NCBI RefSeq assembly: GCF_039679125.1
Contig: NZ_CP155551.1
Location: forward strand, 1,302,001 to 1,366,000
Reading direction: 5' to 3'
Length of the DNA stretch: 64,000 bases
Origin: Blastococcus sp. HT6-4
Lineage (GTDB): Bacteria; Actinomycetota; Actinomycetes; Mycobacteriales; Geodermatophilaceae
Below the pieces are notes generated by a model that did no database searches, had not been told where the DNA came from, and worked only from the letters and a program-made list of their open reading frames with translations. The position numbers were made by a program, and so were the translations under genes. Each line of letters begins with the position of its first letter. Position 1 is the first letter of the stretch. Shown piece by piece: positions 16,658 to 24,723 of this stretch.

Positions 16658-17259
16658 TCCGGGTGCTGATCGCCGAGGACCAGACGATGGTCCGCGGGGC
16701 GCTGCGTGCGCTGCTGGAGCTCGAGGAGGACATCGAGGTGGTCGCCGAGGTGGGGCGCGGCGACGCCGTCGCCGCCGCCGCGGTCGAGCACCGCCCCGAC
16801 GTGGCCCTGCTCGACATCGAGATGCCCGGGGCCGACGGGCTGACGGCCGCCGGTGAGTTGGCGACCGCGCTGCCGAGCTGCCGCGCGGTCATCCTGACTA
16901 CCTTCGGGCGGCCGGGCTTCCTGCGCCGGGCCATGGAGGTGGGTGCGGCCGGGTTCCTGGTGAAGGACGCGCCGGTGGCCGAGCTGGCCCGGGGCATCCG
17001 GGCGGTCGTGGCCGGCGAGCGCGTCATCGACCGCGACCTCGCCGCAGCGGCGCTGGCCATCGGGGCGACGCCGCTGTCCACGCGGGAGGCCGACGTGCTG
17101 CGCGCCGCGGCCGACGGGGCGACGGTGTCCGACATCGCCGGCCGGCTGTTCCTGTCGGAGGGAACGGTGCGCAACTACCTGTCGTCGGCCATCGGGAAGA
17201 CCGGTGCGCGCACCCGCGTGGAGGCGGCGCGGGTGGCCGAGGAGAAGGGCTGGCTCTAG
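16654..17259 (+). CDS. NarL/DesR-family response regulator
   Basis: A 201-residue regulator. The receiver domain has the acidic pair in IAEDQ, phospho-acceptor Asp54 in LLDIEMPG, and Lys in LVKDAP. The C-terminal LuxR-type helix-turn-helix spans LSTREADVLRAAADGATVSD and on to LSEGTVRNYLSSAIGK. Its GTG overlaps the kinase stop (GTGA). It should bind DNA as a phosphorylated dimer and most likely regulates the exporter genes upstream. The stop codon is TAG, worth noting because the window also encodes a UAG-reading tRNA-Sec; there is no sign of continuation past it. Confidence 0.92.
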   Translation: MIRVLIAEDQTMVRGALRALLELEEDIEVVAEVGRGDAVAAAAVEHRPDVALLDIEMPGADGLTAAGELATALPSCRAVILTTFGRPGFLRRAMEVGAAGFLVKDAPVAELARGIRAVVAGERVIDRDLAAAALAIGATPLSTREADVLRAAADGATVSDIAGRLFLSEGTVRNYLSSAIGKTGARTRVEAARVAEEKGWL

Positions 17260-17260
17260 G

Positions 17261-17623
17261 TCAGCTCCGCCGGGGCCCGGGCACCGGCGGCTGGGCCGGG
17301 ATCGACGCCGTGGCCGGGCCGGACGGCGCCTGCACCGGGGTGAGCGCGTCGAGGTCGAGCACCCGCACGTGGATGACGGTGCGCTGCTGCAAGGCGGCCC
17401 GCAGCGCGCGGTGCAGCCCGTCCTCCAGGTACAGCTCGCCGTGCCACTGCACCGCGTGCGGGAAGAGGTCGCCGTAGAAGGTCGAGTCGTCGGCGAGCAG
17501 CGCGTCGAGGGCCAGCTCGCGCTTCGTCGTCGTCAGGGTGTCCAGGCGGACCTGACGGGGCGGGATCATCGCCCAGTCGCGGGTGGACAGCCCGTGGTCG
17601 GGATAGGGGCGACCGTTGCGCAC
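17261..17623 (-). CDS. conserved actinobacterial small protein, ParB-like fold suspected
   Basis: A 120-residue protein found next to hrcA in other actinobacteria (the position of Mycobacterium Rv2375). The core runs from MRNGRPYPDHGLSTRDWA to YLEDGLHRALRAALQQRT. The last part resembles the DGxHRxxAA box of ParB/sulfiredoxin-like domains, preceded by PPRQVRLDTL, which fits the first strand of that fold. The C-terminal 25 residues are proline-rich and probably disordered. No biochemical role is established that I know of, and the fold suggestion is inference. It is convergent with the response regulator gene; stops are one base apart. Confidence 0.75.
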   Translation of the reverse strand: MRNGRPYPDHGLSTRDWAMIPPRQVRLDTLTTTKRELALDALLADDSTFYGDLFPHAVQWHGELYLEDGLHRALRAALQQRTVIHVRVLDLDALTPVQAPSGPATASIPAQPPVPGPRRS

Positions 17624-17783
17624 GCCTTTGAAGATCAGGGGACGACCTCCGCTCTCAGCCCCGCCCCGGGGCGCCGACCGGCACCACCCTAGCCGCCGGG
17701 CGACCGGGCCGTCGCCGTCTCACCCGGAGGGTGCGGCGCCCCGCCGGGCGCGCGACGGCGCGGCCCTGCGGACGTATGCTGGC

Positions 17784-17810
17784 CTGGCACTCTGTCCGTG
17801 CGAGTGCCAG
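17784..17810 (+). promoter_or_regulatory. CIRCE operator for HrcA
   Basis: CTGGCACTC, nine spacer bases, GAGTGCCAG: a perfect 9-bp inverted repeat matching the CIRCE consensus TTAGCACTC-N9-GAGTGCTAA in 7 of 9 positions per arm. A TATGCT -10-like box ends 3 bases upstream (17775-17780), so bound HrcA would cover the transcription start. It lies about 90 bases before hrcA, making the operon autoregulated and heat-inducible. Confidence 0.92.
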
Positions 17811-17901
17811 GGGATGGCAGTGGGAGGCCGGTCCCGGCCGTGGGCCCCCGCGGCCCCGCAGGCTCCGCACGGCGCGTCGACCGGTACGGGGAGGTGTCAC
17901 C

Positions 17902-18924
17902 GTGGCGCACGACGAACGCCGCCTGGAGGTGCTCCGGGCCATCGTCCAGGACTTCGTCTCCACCAACGACCCCGTGGGCAGCAAGGCCCTCGCGGAGCGG
18001 CACGACCTCGGTGTGTCCCCGGCGACGATCCGCAACGACATGGCGGTGCTGGAGGAGCAGGGCTACATCACCCAGCCGCACACGAGCGCCGGGCGGGTGC
18101 CCACCGACAAGGGGTACCGGCTGTTCGTCGACCGGCTCTCCGCGGTCAAGCCGCTGTCGGGCGCCGAGCGCCGGGCGATCGAGCGGTTCCTCGACGGCGC
18201 CGTCGACCTGCACGACGTCCTCGGCCGCACCGTGCGGCTGCTCGCGCAGCTGACCCGCCAGGTCGCCGTCGTCCAGTACCCGACCCTCTCGCGCAGCGCC
18301 GTCCGCCACCTCGAGGTGGTCCAGGTGGCCACCGGCCGGCTGCTGCTGGTCCTGATCACCGACACCGGCCGGGTCGAGCAGCGGGTCGTCGACTGCCCCG
18401 CCGACGTCGACGCCGGCGCGGTGCCGGAGCTGCGCTCGCTGCTCAACTCCGCCTTCGCCGGGGTGAAGCTCGGCGACGCCGGCGACAAGGTGCCCGACCT
18501 GCTCGAGACCGCGCCGCCGCACCTGCGCGGGCTGGTCGCGGCGGTGAGCACCACGCTCGTGGAGACGCTCGTCGAGCCCAGCGAGGACCGGCTGGTCGTC
18601 GGCGGGACGGCGAACCTCGCCCTCAGCGGGGCCATGGACTTCTCGGGCACGATGCGGCCGCTGCTCGAGGCGCTGGAGGAGCAGGTCGTCGTCCTGCGCC
18701 TCATGAGCGAGGTCGACGCGAGCACCGTGCTGGTGCGGATCGGCGAGGAGAACGCCCACGAGGCCCTGTCCGGCGCCTCGCTGGTCACCGTCGGGTACGG
18801 CTCGGGAGACCGGTCGCTCGGGGGGCTCGGCGTCGTGGGGCCGACCCGCATGGACTACCCAGGAAACATGGCCGCGGTACGAGCCGTGGCCCGCTACGTC
18901 GGCCACCTGCTGGCCGAGAGCTGA
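17902..18924 (+). CDS. hrcA: heat-inducible transcription repressor HrcA
   Basis: A 340-residue repressor that binds CIRCE as a dimer, its folding being assisted by GroEL. The N-terminal winged helix contains [10 protein letters not shown] and [18 protein letters not shown], followed by the conserved [20 protein letters not shown]. The middle has a GAF-like fold. Length is normal. The GTG at 17902 is the only start matching the family N-terminus. First gene of hrcA-dnaJ-rsmE: 15 bases to dnaJ. Its own CIRCE element lies in the leader. Confidence 0.96.
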   Translation: MAHDERRLEVLRAIVQDFVSTNDPVGSKALAERHDLGVSPATIRNDMAVLEEQGYITQPHTSAGRVPTDKGYRLFVDRLSAVKPLSGAERRAIERFLDGAVDLHDVLGRTVRLLAQLTRQVAVVQYPTLSRSAVRHLEVVQVATGRLLLVLITDTGRVEQRVVDCPADVDAGAVPELRSLLNSAFAGVKLGDAGDKVPDLLETAPPHLRGLVAAVSTTLVETLVEPSEDRLVVGGTANLALSGAMDFSGTMRPLLEALEEQVVVLRLMSEVDASTVLVRIGEENAHEALSGASLVTVGYGSGDRSLGGLGVVGPTRMDYPGNMAAVRAVARYVGHLLAES

Positions 18925-18939
18925 GGACGAGACTCTTCG

Positions 18940-20070
18940 ATGGCAACCGACTACTACGGCGTGCTGGGCCTGGCCCAGGGGGCGACCGACCAGGAGATCA
19001 AGCGCTCCTACCGGCGGCTGGCGCGGGACCTGCATCCCGACGTCAACCCCGACCCGGCGGCCAAGGAGCGCTTCCAGGAGGTCACCCGCGCCTACGAGGC
19101 GCTGACCGACCCCGAGAAGCGCCGCATCGTCGACCTCGGCGGTGACCCGTTCGACGCCGGCGCCGGGGCAGGGGGCGGCTTCGGCGGGGCCGGGTTCGGT
19201 GGCCTCAACGACATCATGGACGCCTTCTTCGGCGGTGCGGCCACCCGTGGCCCGCGCAGCCGCACCCGGGCCGGGCGGGACGCGCTCATCCCCGTCGAGC
19301 TCGAGCTGGACGAGACGGTCTTCGGCGTCACCAAGGACATCACCGTCGACACCGCCGTCCTCTGCGACACCTGCGCGGGCGCAGGCGCGGCCCCGGGCAC
19401 CCACGCGGCCACCTGCTCCACCTGCTCCGGCCGAGGCGAGGTGCAGAGCGTGCAGCGCGGCTTCCTGGGCCAGGTGGTCTCCAGCCGCGTCTGCCCGACC
19501 TGCTCCGGGACGGGACAGGTCATCCCGGAGCCGTGCCCGAAGTGCGCCGGTGACGGCCGGGTCCGCGCCCGCCGCACCATCTCGGTGAAGGTGCCGGCCG
19601 GCGTCGAGGACGGCATGCGGATCCGGCTGACCGGCCACGGCGAGGTCGGCCCCGGGGGCGGCCCCGCCGGCGACCTGTACGTCGAGGTGCACGAGCAGCC
19701 GCACCCGGTGTTCACCCGTGACGGCGAGGACCTGCACTGCCGGGTCACCCTGCCGATGACGTCGGCGGCGCTGGGCACCACGCTGAACCTCAAGACGCTG
19801 GACGGCGAGGAGGACCTCGACATCCGGCCCGGCACCCAGTCCGGCAGCGTGCTCACCCTCCGGGCGCACGGCGCGCCGCGGCTGCGGGCCACCGGCCGCG
19901 GCAACCTGCTGGTGCACGTCGAGGTGCAGACGCCGACGAAGCTGGACGCCGAGCAGGAGAAGCTGCTGCGCGAGCTGGCCGCGCTGCGGCGCGAGGACCA
20001 GGCCGATTCGCACCGCGAGGCGCAGGGCGGTCTGTTCTCCCGGGTCCGCGACGCGTTCAACGGGCGCTGA
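18940..20070 (+). CDS. dnaJ: chaperone DnaJ (DnaJ2 type)
   Basis: A 376-residue Hsp40 co-chaperone that stimulates DnaK ATPase. The J-domain (residues 1-68) has the HPD triad in LHPDVNPD. A Gly/Phe-rich linker ([11 protein letters not shown]) follows, then a zinc-binding region of four CxxCxGxG-like repeats ([32 protein letters not shown]) and the substrate-binding beta domains. It is the copy linked to hrcA, as in other actinobacteria that also have a dnaK-linked dnaJ. Two bases separate it from rsmE. Confidence 0.96.
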   Translation: MATDYYGVLGLAQGATDQEIKRSYRRLARDLHPDVNPDPAAKERFQEVTRAYEALTDPEKRRIVDLGGDPFDAGAGAGGGFGGAGFGGLNDIMDAFFGGAATRGPRSRTRAGRDALIPVELELDETVFGVTKDITVDTAVLCDTCAGAGAAPGTHAATCSTCSGRGEVQSVQRGFLGQVVSSRVCPTCSGTGQVIPEPCPKCAGDGRVRARRTISVKVPAGVEDGMRIRLTGHGEVGPGGGPAGDLYVEVHEQPHPVFTRDGEDLHCRVTLPMTSAALGTTLNLKTLDGEEDLDIRPGTQSGSVLTLRAHGAPRLRATGRGNLLVHVEVQTPTKLDAEQEKLLRELAALRREDQADSHREAQGGLFSRVRDAFNGR

Positions 20071-20072
20071 GC

Positions 20073-20825
20073 GTGAGCACCCCGATCCCGGAGCTCGACG
20101 GCGCGCCCCTCTTCCTGGTCGACGACCTGCCGGACACGCCGGAGCTGGTCGTCGCCGGGCAGGAGGGGCGGCACGCCGTCGAGGTGCTGCGGCTGCAGCC
20201 GGGGGAGCGGGTGCACGTCGGGGACGGCCGGGGTGCGGTGGCCGAGGGGGAGGTCGTCTCCGCGGGCGCCGACGGGTTGCGGGTGGCGGTGCGGGCCCGG
20301 TTCGAGGTGCCGGCGCCCGACCCGGAGTTCGTCCTCGTCCAGGCCCTGCCCAAGGGCGACCGCGGGCCGCTCGCCGTCGACCTCGCCACCGAGCTCGGTG
20401 TCGACCGGATCGTCCCCTGGCAGGCGTCCCGGTGCGTGACCCGCTGGCGCGACGACCGCGTGGACAAGGGGGTCGCCAAGTGGCGGTCCGCGGCCCGGGC
20501 GGCCGCCAAGCAGTCGCGCCGGCCGCGGCTGCCCGAGGTCACCGACCCGATGACCACGCGGGAGGTGTGCGGGCTGCTGGGCGACGCCGACCTCGCCGTC
20601 GTGCTGCACGAGCAGGCCCGCCGGCCGCTCACCGGCCTCACGCTGCCCGGCAGCGGCACCGTGGTGGTCGTGGTCGGCCCGGAGGGCGGGCTGGCCGACG
20701 GCGAGGTGGTCGCCTTCCGCGCCGCCGGTGCCGAGCCGGTGCGGCTCGGACCCGAGGTGCTGCGCACATCCACCGCCGGCGCCGCCGCCCTCGCGGCCCT
20801 GTCGGTGCAGGCTCGCTGGAGCTGA
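20073..20825 (+). CDS. rsmE: 16S rRNA m3U1498 methyltransferase
   Basis: A 250-residue SPOUT-class methyltransferase that methylates N3 of U1498 in 16S rRNA using SAM. It has an N-terminal PUA-like domain (residues 1-75, containing RHAVEVLRLQPGE) and a C-terminal trefoil-knot domain with VVGPEGGLADGE and LGPEVLRTSTAGAAAL. Length is normal. GTG start two bases after the dnaJ stop, so it is the third gene of the CIRCE-controlled operon. Followed by a cluster of hairpins. Confidence 0.95.
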   Translation: MSTPIPELDGAPLFLVDDLPDTPELVVAGQEGRHAVEVLRLQPGERVHVGDGRGAVAEGEVVSAGADGLRVAVRARFEVPAPDPEFVLVQALPKGDRGPLAVDLATELGVDRIVPWQASRCVTRWRDDRVDKGVAKWRSAARAAAKQSRRPRLPEVTDPMTTREVCGLLGDADLAVVLHEQARRPLTGLTLPGSGTVVVVVGPEGGLADGEVVAFRAAGAEPVRLGPEVLRTSTAGAAALAALSVQARWS

Positions 20826-20838
20826 CCCCCGCCCCGTT

Positions 20839-20944
20839 CGATGACCAGGGGCCCTGATCATCGAGCGTCCTCCCTCACGGTCGGCGGTGCGGGAGGACGC
20901 TCGGCGGTGCGGGAGGACACGGCGAGGAGAGGGAGGACGCTCGA
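20839..20944. repeat. hairpin cluster with a 20-bp tandem repeat after rsmE
   Basis: First hairpin: CGATGACCAGGG with CCCTGATCATCG (one G-U or mismatch), 20839-20863. Second: TCGAGCGTCCTCCCTC (20861-20876) is perfectly complementary to 20929-20944. Its 52-base interior consists mostly of a near-identical 20-bp tandem repeat (20881-20900 and 20901-20920, starting TCGGCGGTGC), each copy of which can also pair with the left arm. The repeat gives alternative structures. Probably a terminator region; it contains no gene. Confidence 0.7.
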
Positions 20945-21018
20945 CGGGGGACCCGGGCGGCGGTGCGCTCCTGCTCGACCGGCAGCCAGCTGAGGACGAG
21001 GCGGCCGGTGAGCAGCCT

Positions 21019-21064
21019 GCGTCTCGGAGCGGTTCTCGGGCACCCGATAGCCGCTCCGAGACGC
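21019..21064. terminator. 14-bp hairpin between rsmE and phnE
   Basis: GCGTCTCGGAGCGG pairs perfectly with CCGCTCCGAGACGC, and the loop contains a further short stem (TCGGG with CCCGA). It lies between two convergent genes, 24 bases past the phnE stop, and can serve both directions. Confidence 0.8.
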
Positions 21065-21088
21065 ATCCGGGCGGCGGTGGCTCGCCCG

Positions 21089-22705
21089 TCAGCGCAGGGC
21101 CGCGCGGGCGCGGTCGCTCACCACGTCCACCGCGAACGTGAGCACGATGATCGCGATCAGCACGGTCGCGACCGCCGGCCAGTCGAACGACGCCGTCGCG
21201 GCCGACAGCAGGGCGCCGATGCCGCCGGCGCCCAGCAGGCCGACGAGCACGGTGTCCCGGATCGCCACCTCCCAGCGGTAGAGCGCCAGCGCCAGGACCG
21301 GGCCGGCGAGCACCGGGGCGGTGCCGTACAGCCAGCGGCCGGCCGGGAACGCGCCGGCCGAGCGCAGCGCCTCGGCGGGACGCCGGTCGGCCTCCTCCAC
21401 GGCCTCGGCGACCAGCCGGCCGAGGACGCCGAGGGTGTAGACCCCCAGCGCGAGCGCCCCCGGCAGGACTCCGGGGAGGAACACGAACAGCAGGACCAGT
21501 GCCCACACCGGGGGCGGGACGGCGCGCAGCAGGAGCAGCCCGAGCCGGGTGACCGCCCCGACGGCGCGGCGCACGGGGCCGGCGGCCGGGGGACGCGCCG
21601 CGAGCCCCGCCAGCAGGACCGCCCCGGCGGTGGCGACGACGACGCCGATGACCGACATCTGCACGGTGACGAGGGCGGCCGCCCAGACCTCGGCGAGCAG
21701 GTCGCCGTCGGTCGCGGGCGGCCACGCGGAGACGAGGACGTGGCCGAGCTCCTGCCGGGTGCGGGCGGAGAACAGCGCGGCGGGGGAGAGGGACAGGTAC
21801 CAGACCGCCCAGACCGTGGCGGCGAGCACCGCGACCACCGCGCCGGTGAGCAGCCGGTCGCGGTGCAGCGCGGCCCCGCCCGGTCGCGGCGCGGCGACGC
21901 GGCGGCGCACGGCGCGACCGGCGACGTCGGCCAGCAGGCACAGCGCGGCCAGCGCGTACACCGTCGTCCACACCTGCTCCCAGCGCAGCGAGGTGAAGGA
22001 CAGCGCCAGCTGGTAGCCCAGGCCACCGGCCCCGATCAGCCCGAGGACGACGGCCGAGCGCACCGCGCACTCCAGCCGGTAGAACGAGTAGGACAGCAGC
22101 CCGCCCGCTGCCGCGGGGAGCAGGCCGTACAACGTCGCCGTGGCGGGCCCGGCCCCCGCGGCCAGCAGCGCCCGGTAGCTGCCGCGCGGGACCTCGTCGA
22201 GCAGGTCGGCGAAGACCTTGGCGGTGATCGCCCCGAAGGGGATCCCGATCGCGAGCACGCCCACCCAGGGGTCCAGGCCGAGCACGTTGACCAGCAGCAG
22301 GCCCCACACCGCCTCGTGCAGCCCCCGGGGCAGCGCCAGCGCGCCGCGGGCGGTGAGCCAGCCGGTGCGCCGTCGTCCCCAGGTGGTGCGGCTGACCAGC
22401 GGCGCGCCCAGCGCGCCCAGCAGGACCGACAGCCCGGCGCCGAGCACGGCGTAGGCGACGGTGACCAGCGTGGACGCCGCGACGACCCCGAGGAACTCCG
22501 TGCCGAACTCGGGCCGCAGCGCGGCGGCGAGGAAGCGGTCGAGCTGCGCCCCGCCGGCCGGGGTGACCACCGGCCCGGAGAACAGGCCGCTGCCGACCAG
22601 CGACCACCCGAGCAGCACCACCCCCGCCAGGCCCCACCCCCAGCGCCGCCGGTCGCGGTGCAACCGGGGAGCCGGTGGCGCCGACCGGTCGAGGACGGCG
22701 GTCAC
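21089..22705 (-). CDS. phnE: phosphonate/phosphite ABC importer permease, duplicated PhnE in one chain
   Basis: A 538-residue protein, about twice the length of an ordinary PhnE (around 260). Two permease halves are visible: residues about 20-270 and 290-535. Each has a C-terminal block typical of the family: RSAVVLGLIGAGGLGYQL in the first and RDTVLVGLLGAGGIGALL in the second. The first half is therefore a full domain with its own coupling segment. The single chain would replace the usual homodimer or PhnE1/PhnE2 pair. The GTG start overlaps the phnC stop by 4 bases. Imports a phosphonate, phosphite or similar anion; no phosphonate-degrading gene is nearby. Confidence 0.87.
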   Translation of the reverse strand: MTAVLDRSAPPAPRLHRDRRRWGWGLAGVVLLGWSLVGSGLFSGPVVTPAGGAQLDRFLAAALRPEFGTEFLGVVAASTLVTVAYAVLGAGLSVLLGALGAPLVSRTTWGRRRTGWLTARGALALPRGLHEAVWGLLLVNVLGLDPWVGVLAIGIPFGAITAKVFADLLDEVPRGSYRALLAAGAGPATATLYGLLPAAAGGLLSYSFYRLECAVRSAVVLGLIGAGGLGYQLALSFTSLRWEQVWTTVYALAALCLLADVAGRAVRRRVAAPRPGGAALHRDRLLTGAVVAVLAATVWAVWYLSLSPAALFSARTRQELGHVLVSAWPPATDGDLLAEVWAAALVTVQMSVIGVVVATAGAVLLAGLAARPPAAGPVRRAVGAVTRLGLLLLRAVPPPVWALVLLFVFLPGVLPGALALGVYTLGVLGRLVAEAVEEADRRPAEALRSAGAFPAGRWLYGTAPVLAGPVLALALYRWEVAIRDTVLVGLLGAGGIGALLSAATASFDWPAVATVLIAIIVLTFAVDVVSDRARAALR

Positions 22706-23448
22706 CGGCCGACCCCGTAGAACCGCTCCAGCGCCGGCACCGTCAGCGCGCGGGCGGGGGCGTCGAGCACGATCCGGCCGTCGGCCAGGCCCACCACCCG
22801 GTCGCAGTGCCGCAGCGCCAGGGCGGGGTCGTGCAGGCAGACCAGCAGCGCACCGCCGCGGACGGACGCCAGCTCGCCGAGCAGGCCGAGGGCGAGGTCG
22901 GCCAGGGCCGGGTCGAGCGCGGACGCCGGCTCGTCGGCGAGCACCAGCTCCGGCCGCTGCACCAGCAGGCGGGCCAGCGCCACCCGCTGCCGCTCGCCCC
23001 CGGACAGCCGGTCGGTGCGCTCGTACATCCGGCCGGCCAGCCCCACCCGTGCGAGCGCCGCATGCACCTCCTCGACGCCCTGCGGGCGGACCAGCGACCA
23101 CGCCGCCCGCACCGCCGGCCACGAGCCGAGCCGCCCGGCGTTGACGTTGTGCACCACCCGCAGGGCCCCGGCCAGCTCCAGCTGCTGGTGCACGGAACCG
23201 GTGCGCGCCCGCAGCCGCCGCAGCGCGCGGCCCCGGAGCGCCGCCGGGTCCCGGCCGAGCACCCGCACCGCACCCGCCGTCGGGACGACGACGCCGTTGA
23301 GCACGCCGAGCAGGGTCGACTTCCCGGCACCGGAGGCGCCGACGACGGCGACCCGCTCGCCCGCGGCCACCTCGAGGTCCACCCCGGCGAGGGCGGTGGT
23401 GCCGCCGAAGCGGACCTCGATGCCGGTGAGCCGCGCGGCCTCGGTCAG
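22702..23448 (-). CDS. phnC: phosphonate/phosphite ABC importer ATPase
   Basis: A 248-residue ATPase. Walker A is GASGAGKST, the Q-loop SVHQQLELAG, the signature LSGGERQR and Walker B LVLADEPASALDP. The TGSVHQQ and RVVHNVNAGRLG segments are characteristic of PhnC. No ATG, GTG or TTG lies in frame near the expected N-terminus. The best start is CTG at 23448, which overlaps the phnD stop as CTGA, consistent with coupled translation; the start is therefore uncertain. It overlaps phnE by 4 bases downstream. Confidence 0.86.
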   Translation of the reverse strand: MTEAARLTGIEVRFGGTTALAGVDLEVAAGERVAVVGASGAGKSTLLGVLNGVVVPTAGAVRVLGRDPAALRGRALRRLRARTGSVHQQLELAGALRVVHNVNAGRLGSWPAVRAAWSLVRPQGVEEVHAALARVGLAGRMYERTDRLSGGERQRVALARLLVQRPELVLADEPASALDPALADLALGLLGELASVRGGALLVCLHDPALALRHCDRVVGLADGRIVLDAPARALTVPALERFYGVGR

Positions 23449-24392
23449 TTCACCAGCCCGAGGTCGCGGCCGATCTCCTCGATCTGCCGGTAGTTCGCCG
23501 CCTCGGTGGGGATGAACGCCCCCGCGCCGAAGAGGTCGAGCACCGCGGCGTCCCGCGGGTCGTCGGAGGAGAGCCCGGTGAAGTAGGCGGTGAGCCGCTC
23601 GGGCAGGTCCTCGCCCCACCGCTCGACCGCGTCGGGGCCGAGCAGCCAGTGGTAGTCGGAGTAGGCCGGGGTCCGCGCGTAGCGGACGACCGCAGGGTCG
23701 ATCTCGCCGGCGGCCTCCCGGGCCTCGTACACCTGCTCGTTGAGCACCCCGGCCTCGTAGCTGCCCGAGGCGACCAGCGCCAGGGTCGCGTCGTGCGAGC
23801 CGGCGAAGCCGGGGCCGCCCGGGAAGCCCTCGGGGTCGACGCCCTGCTCGGCCAGGAACCAGGCCGGCATGAGCCGGCCCGAGGTCGACGTCTCGCTGCC
23901 GTAGGTGAAGCGCAGGCCGGCCAGCGGCCTCAGGTCGTCCGACGGCGCCAGCCCGGTGGCCGCGTTGACCACGAAGACCGAGTGGAACTCCTGGTCGATG
24001 TCGCGCTGGGCGATCGGCACCGAGCCGGGGGTCTGCAGGCGGGCCTGGACGCCGGTCAGGCCGCCGAACCACACCAGGTCGAGGTCGCCGGTGCGGAAGA
24101 GGGAGACCGCGGCGGCGTAGTCGGTGACCGGGACGTACTCGACGTCGATGCCGAGCTCCTCGGACAGGGAGTCGGCGACCGTGCCGTGGAGCCGCTGCAG
24201 GACCTCCGGGTCCTGGTCGGGGATGGCGCCGATCCGCAGCGGGCCGGCCGGGCCGGCGGCCGCGGAGCCGTTCCCGCAGCCGGCGAGGGCGGCGACCAGG
24301 CCCAGGGCGGCGACGAGGGCGGTCGCGAGGCGGCGGAGCGGGGGAGAACCGGATGCTGGGCCACCCGACCGGGCGGCGCGAGCGAGGCGCAC
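23445..24392 (-). CDS. phnD: phosphonate/phosphite-binding lipoprotein
   Basis: A 315-residue substrate-binding protein of the PhnD/PtxB group. It has a signal peptide with lipobox LAGC near residue 38 and ligand-binding segments VPVTDYAAAVSLFRTGDLDL, LRFTYGSETSTSGRL and VLNEQVYEA, which correspond to the PhnD-type anion pocket (the YGSxxSTSG loop). The GTG at 24392, with GAGGA just upstream, gives a plausible signal peptide; starts further left (24461 or 24467) would give an unusually long one. First gene of phnDCE. Ligand class is well supported, exact ligand not. Confidence 0.82.
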   Translation of the reverse strand: MRLARAARSGGPASGSPPLRRLATALVAALGLVAALAGCGNGSAAAGPAGPLRIGAIPDQDPEVLQRLHGTVADSLSEELGIDVEYVPVTDYAAAVSLFRTGDLDLVWFGGLTGVQARLQTPGSVPIAQRDIDQEFHSVFVVNAATGLAPSDDLRPLAGLRFTYGSETSTSGRLMPAWFLAEQGVDPEGFPGGPGFAGSHDATLALVASGSYEAGVLNEQVYEAREAAGEIDPAVVRYARTPAYSDYHWLLGPDAVERWGEDLPERLTAYFTGLSSDDPRDAAVLDLFGAGAFIPTEAANYRQIEEIGRDLGLVN

Positions 24393-24723
24393 TACGTCCT
24401 CGCAGGGGGGATCGGACCGGGCACGGGGACCTCCTGGGCGGGTGGCTGGCTGGCGGCTCATCCTCACACCGCGCCCGCGGGTCGCGCCCGCCCGCGGGGC
24501 CGGCGCGCGGCGGAACGCGGTGGTCGGTCACGTTCTGGCTACGCTTCCCCGGCTCGCCGGCCGGTGGAGGACACCGGCGCCTACGGTGACGCCCGTAACC
24601 GCATGCGACCCGCCGGCCGATCCCGGCCGGATGCCAGGCGCGGCGGGCCGGCGTCGCCCGACCGGCCGGACGGCCGTCCCGCCGGGGTCCGGCGCGGTCG
24701 TCGCTGCACCACGAGGGAGAACC
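24393..24723. other. intergenic region between divergent phnD and the Liv-type binding protein gene
   Basis: About 330 bases that must hold two divergent promoters. I see no gene with a ribosome binding site. The sequence is GC-rich with several short imperfect palindromes (for example GGCCGATCCCGGCC near 24620). TACGCT near 24540 resembles a -10 box for the rightward operon but lacks a convincing -35. No Pho box was recognised. Confidence 0.4.
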
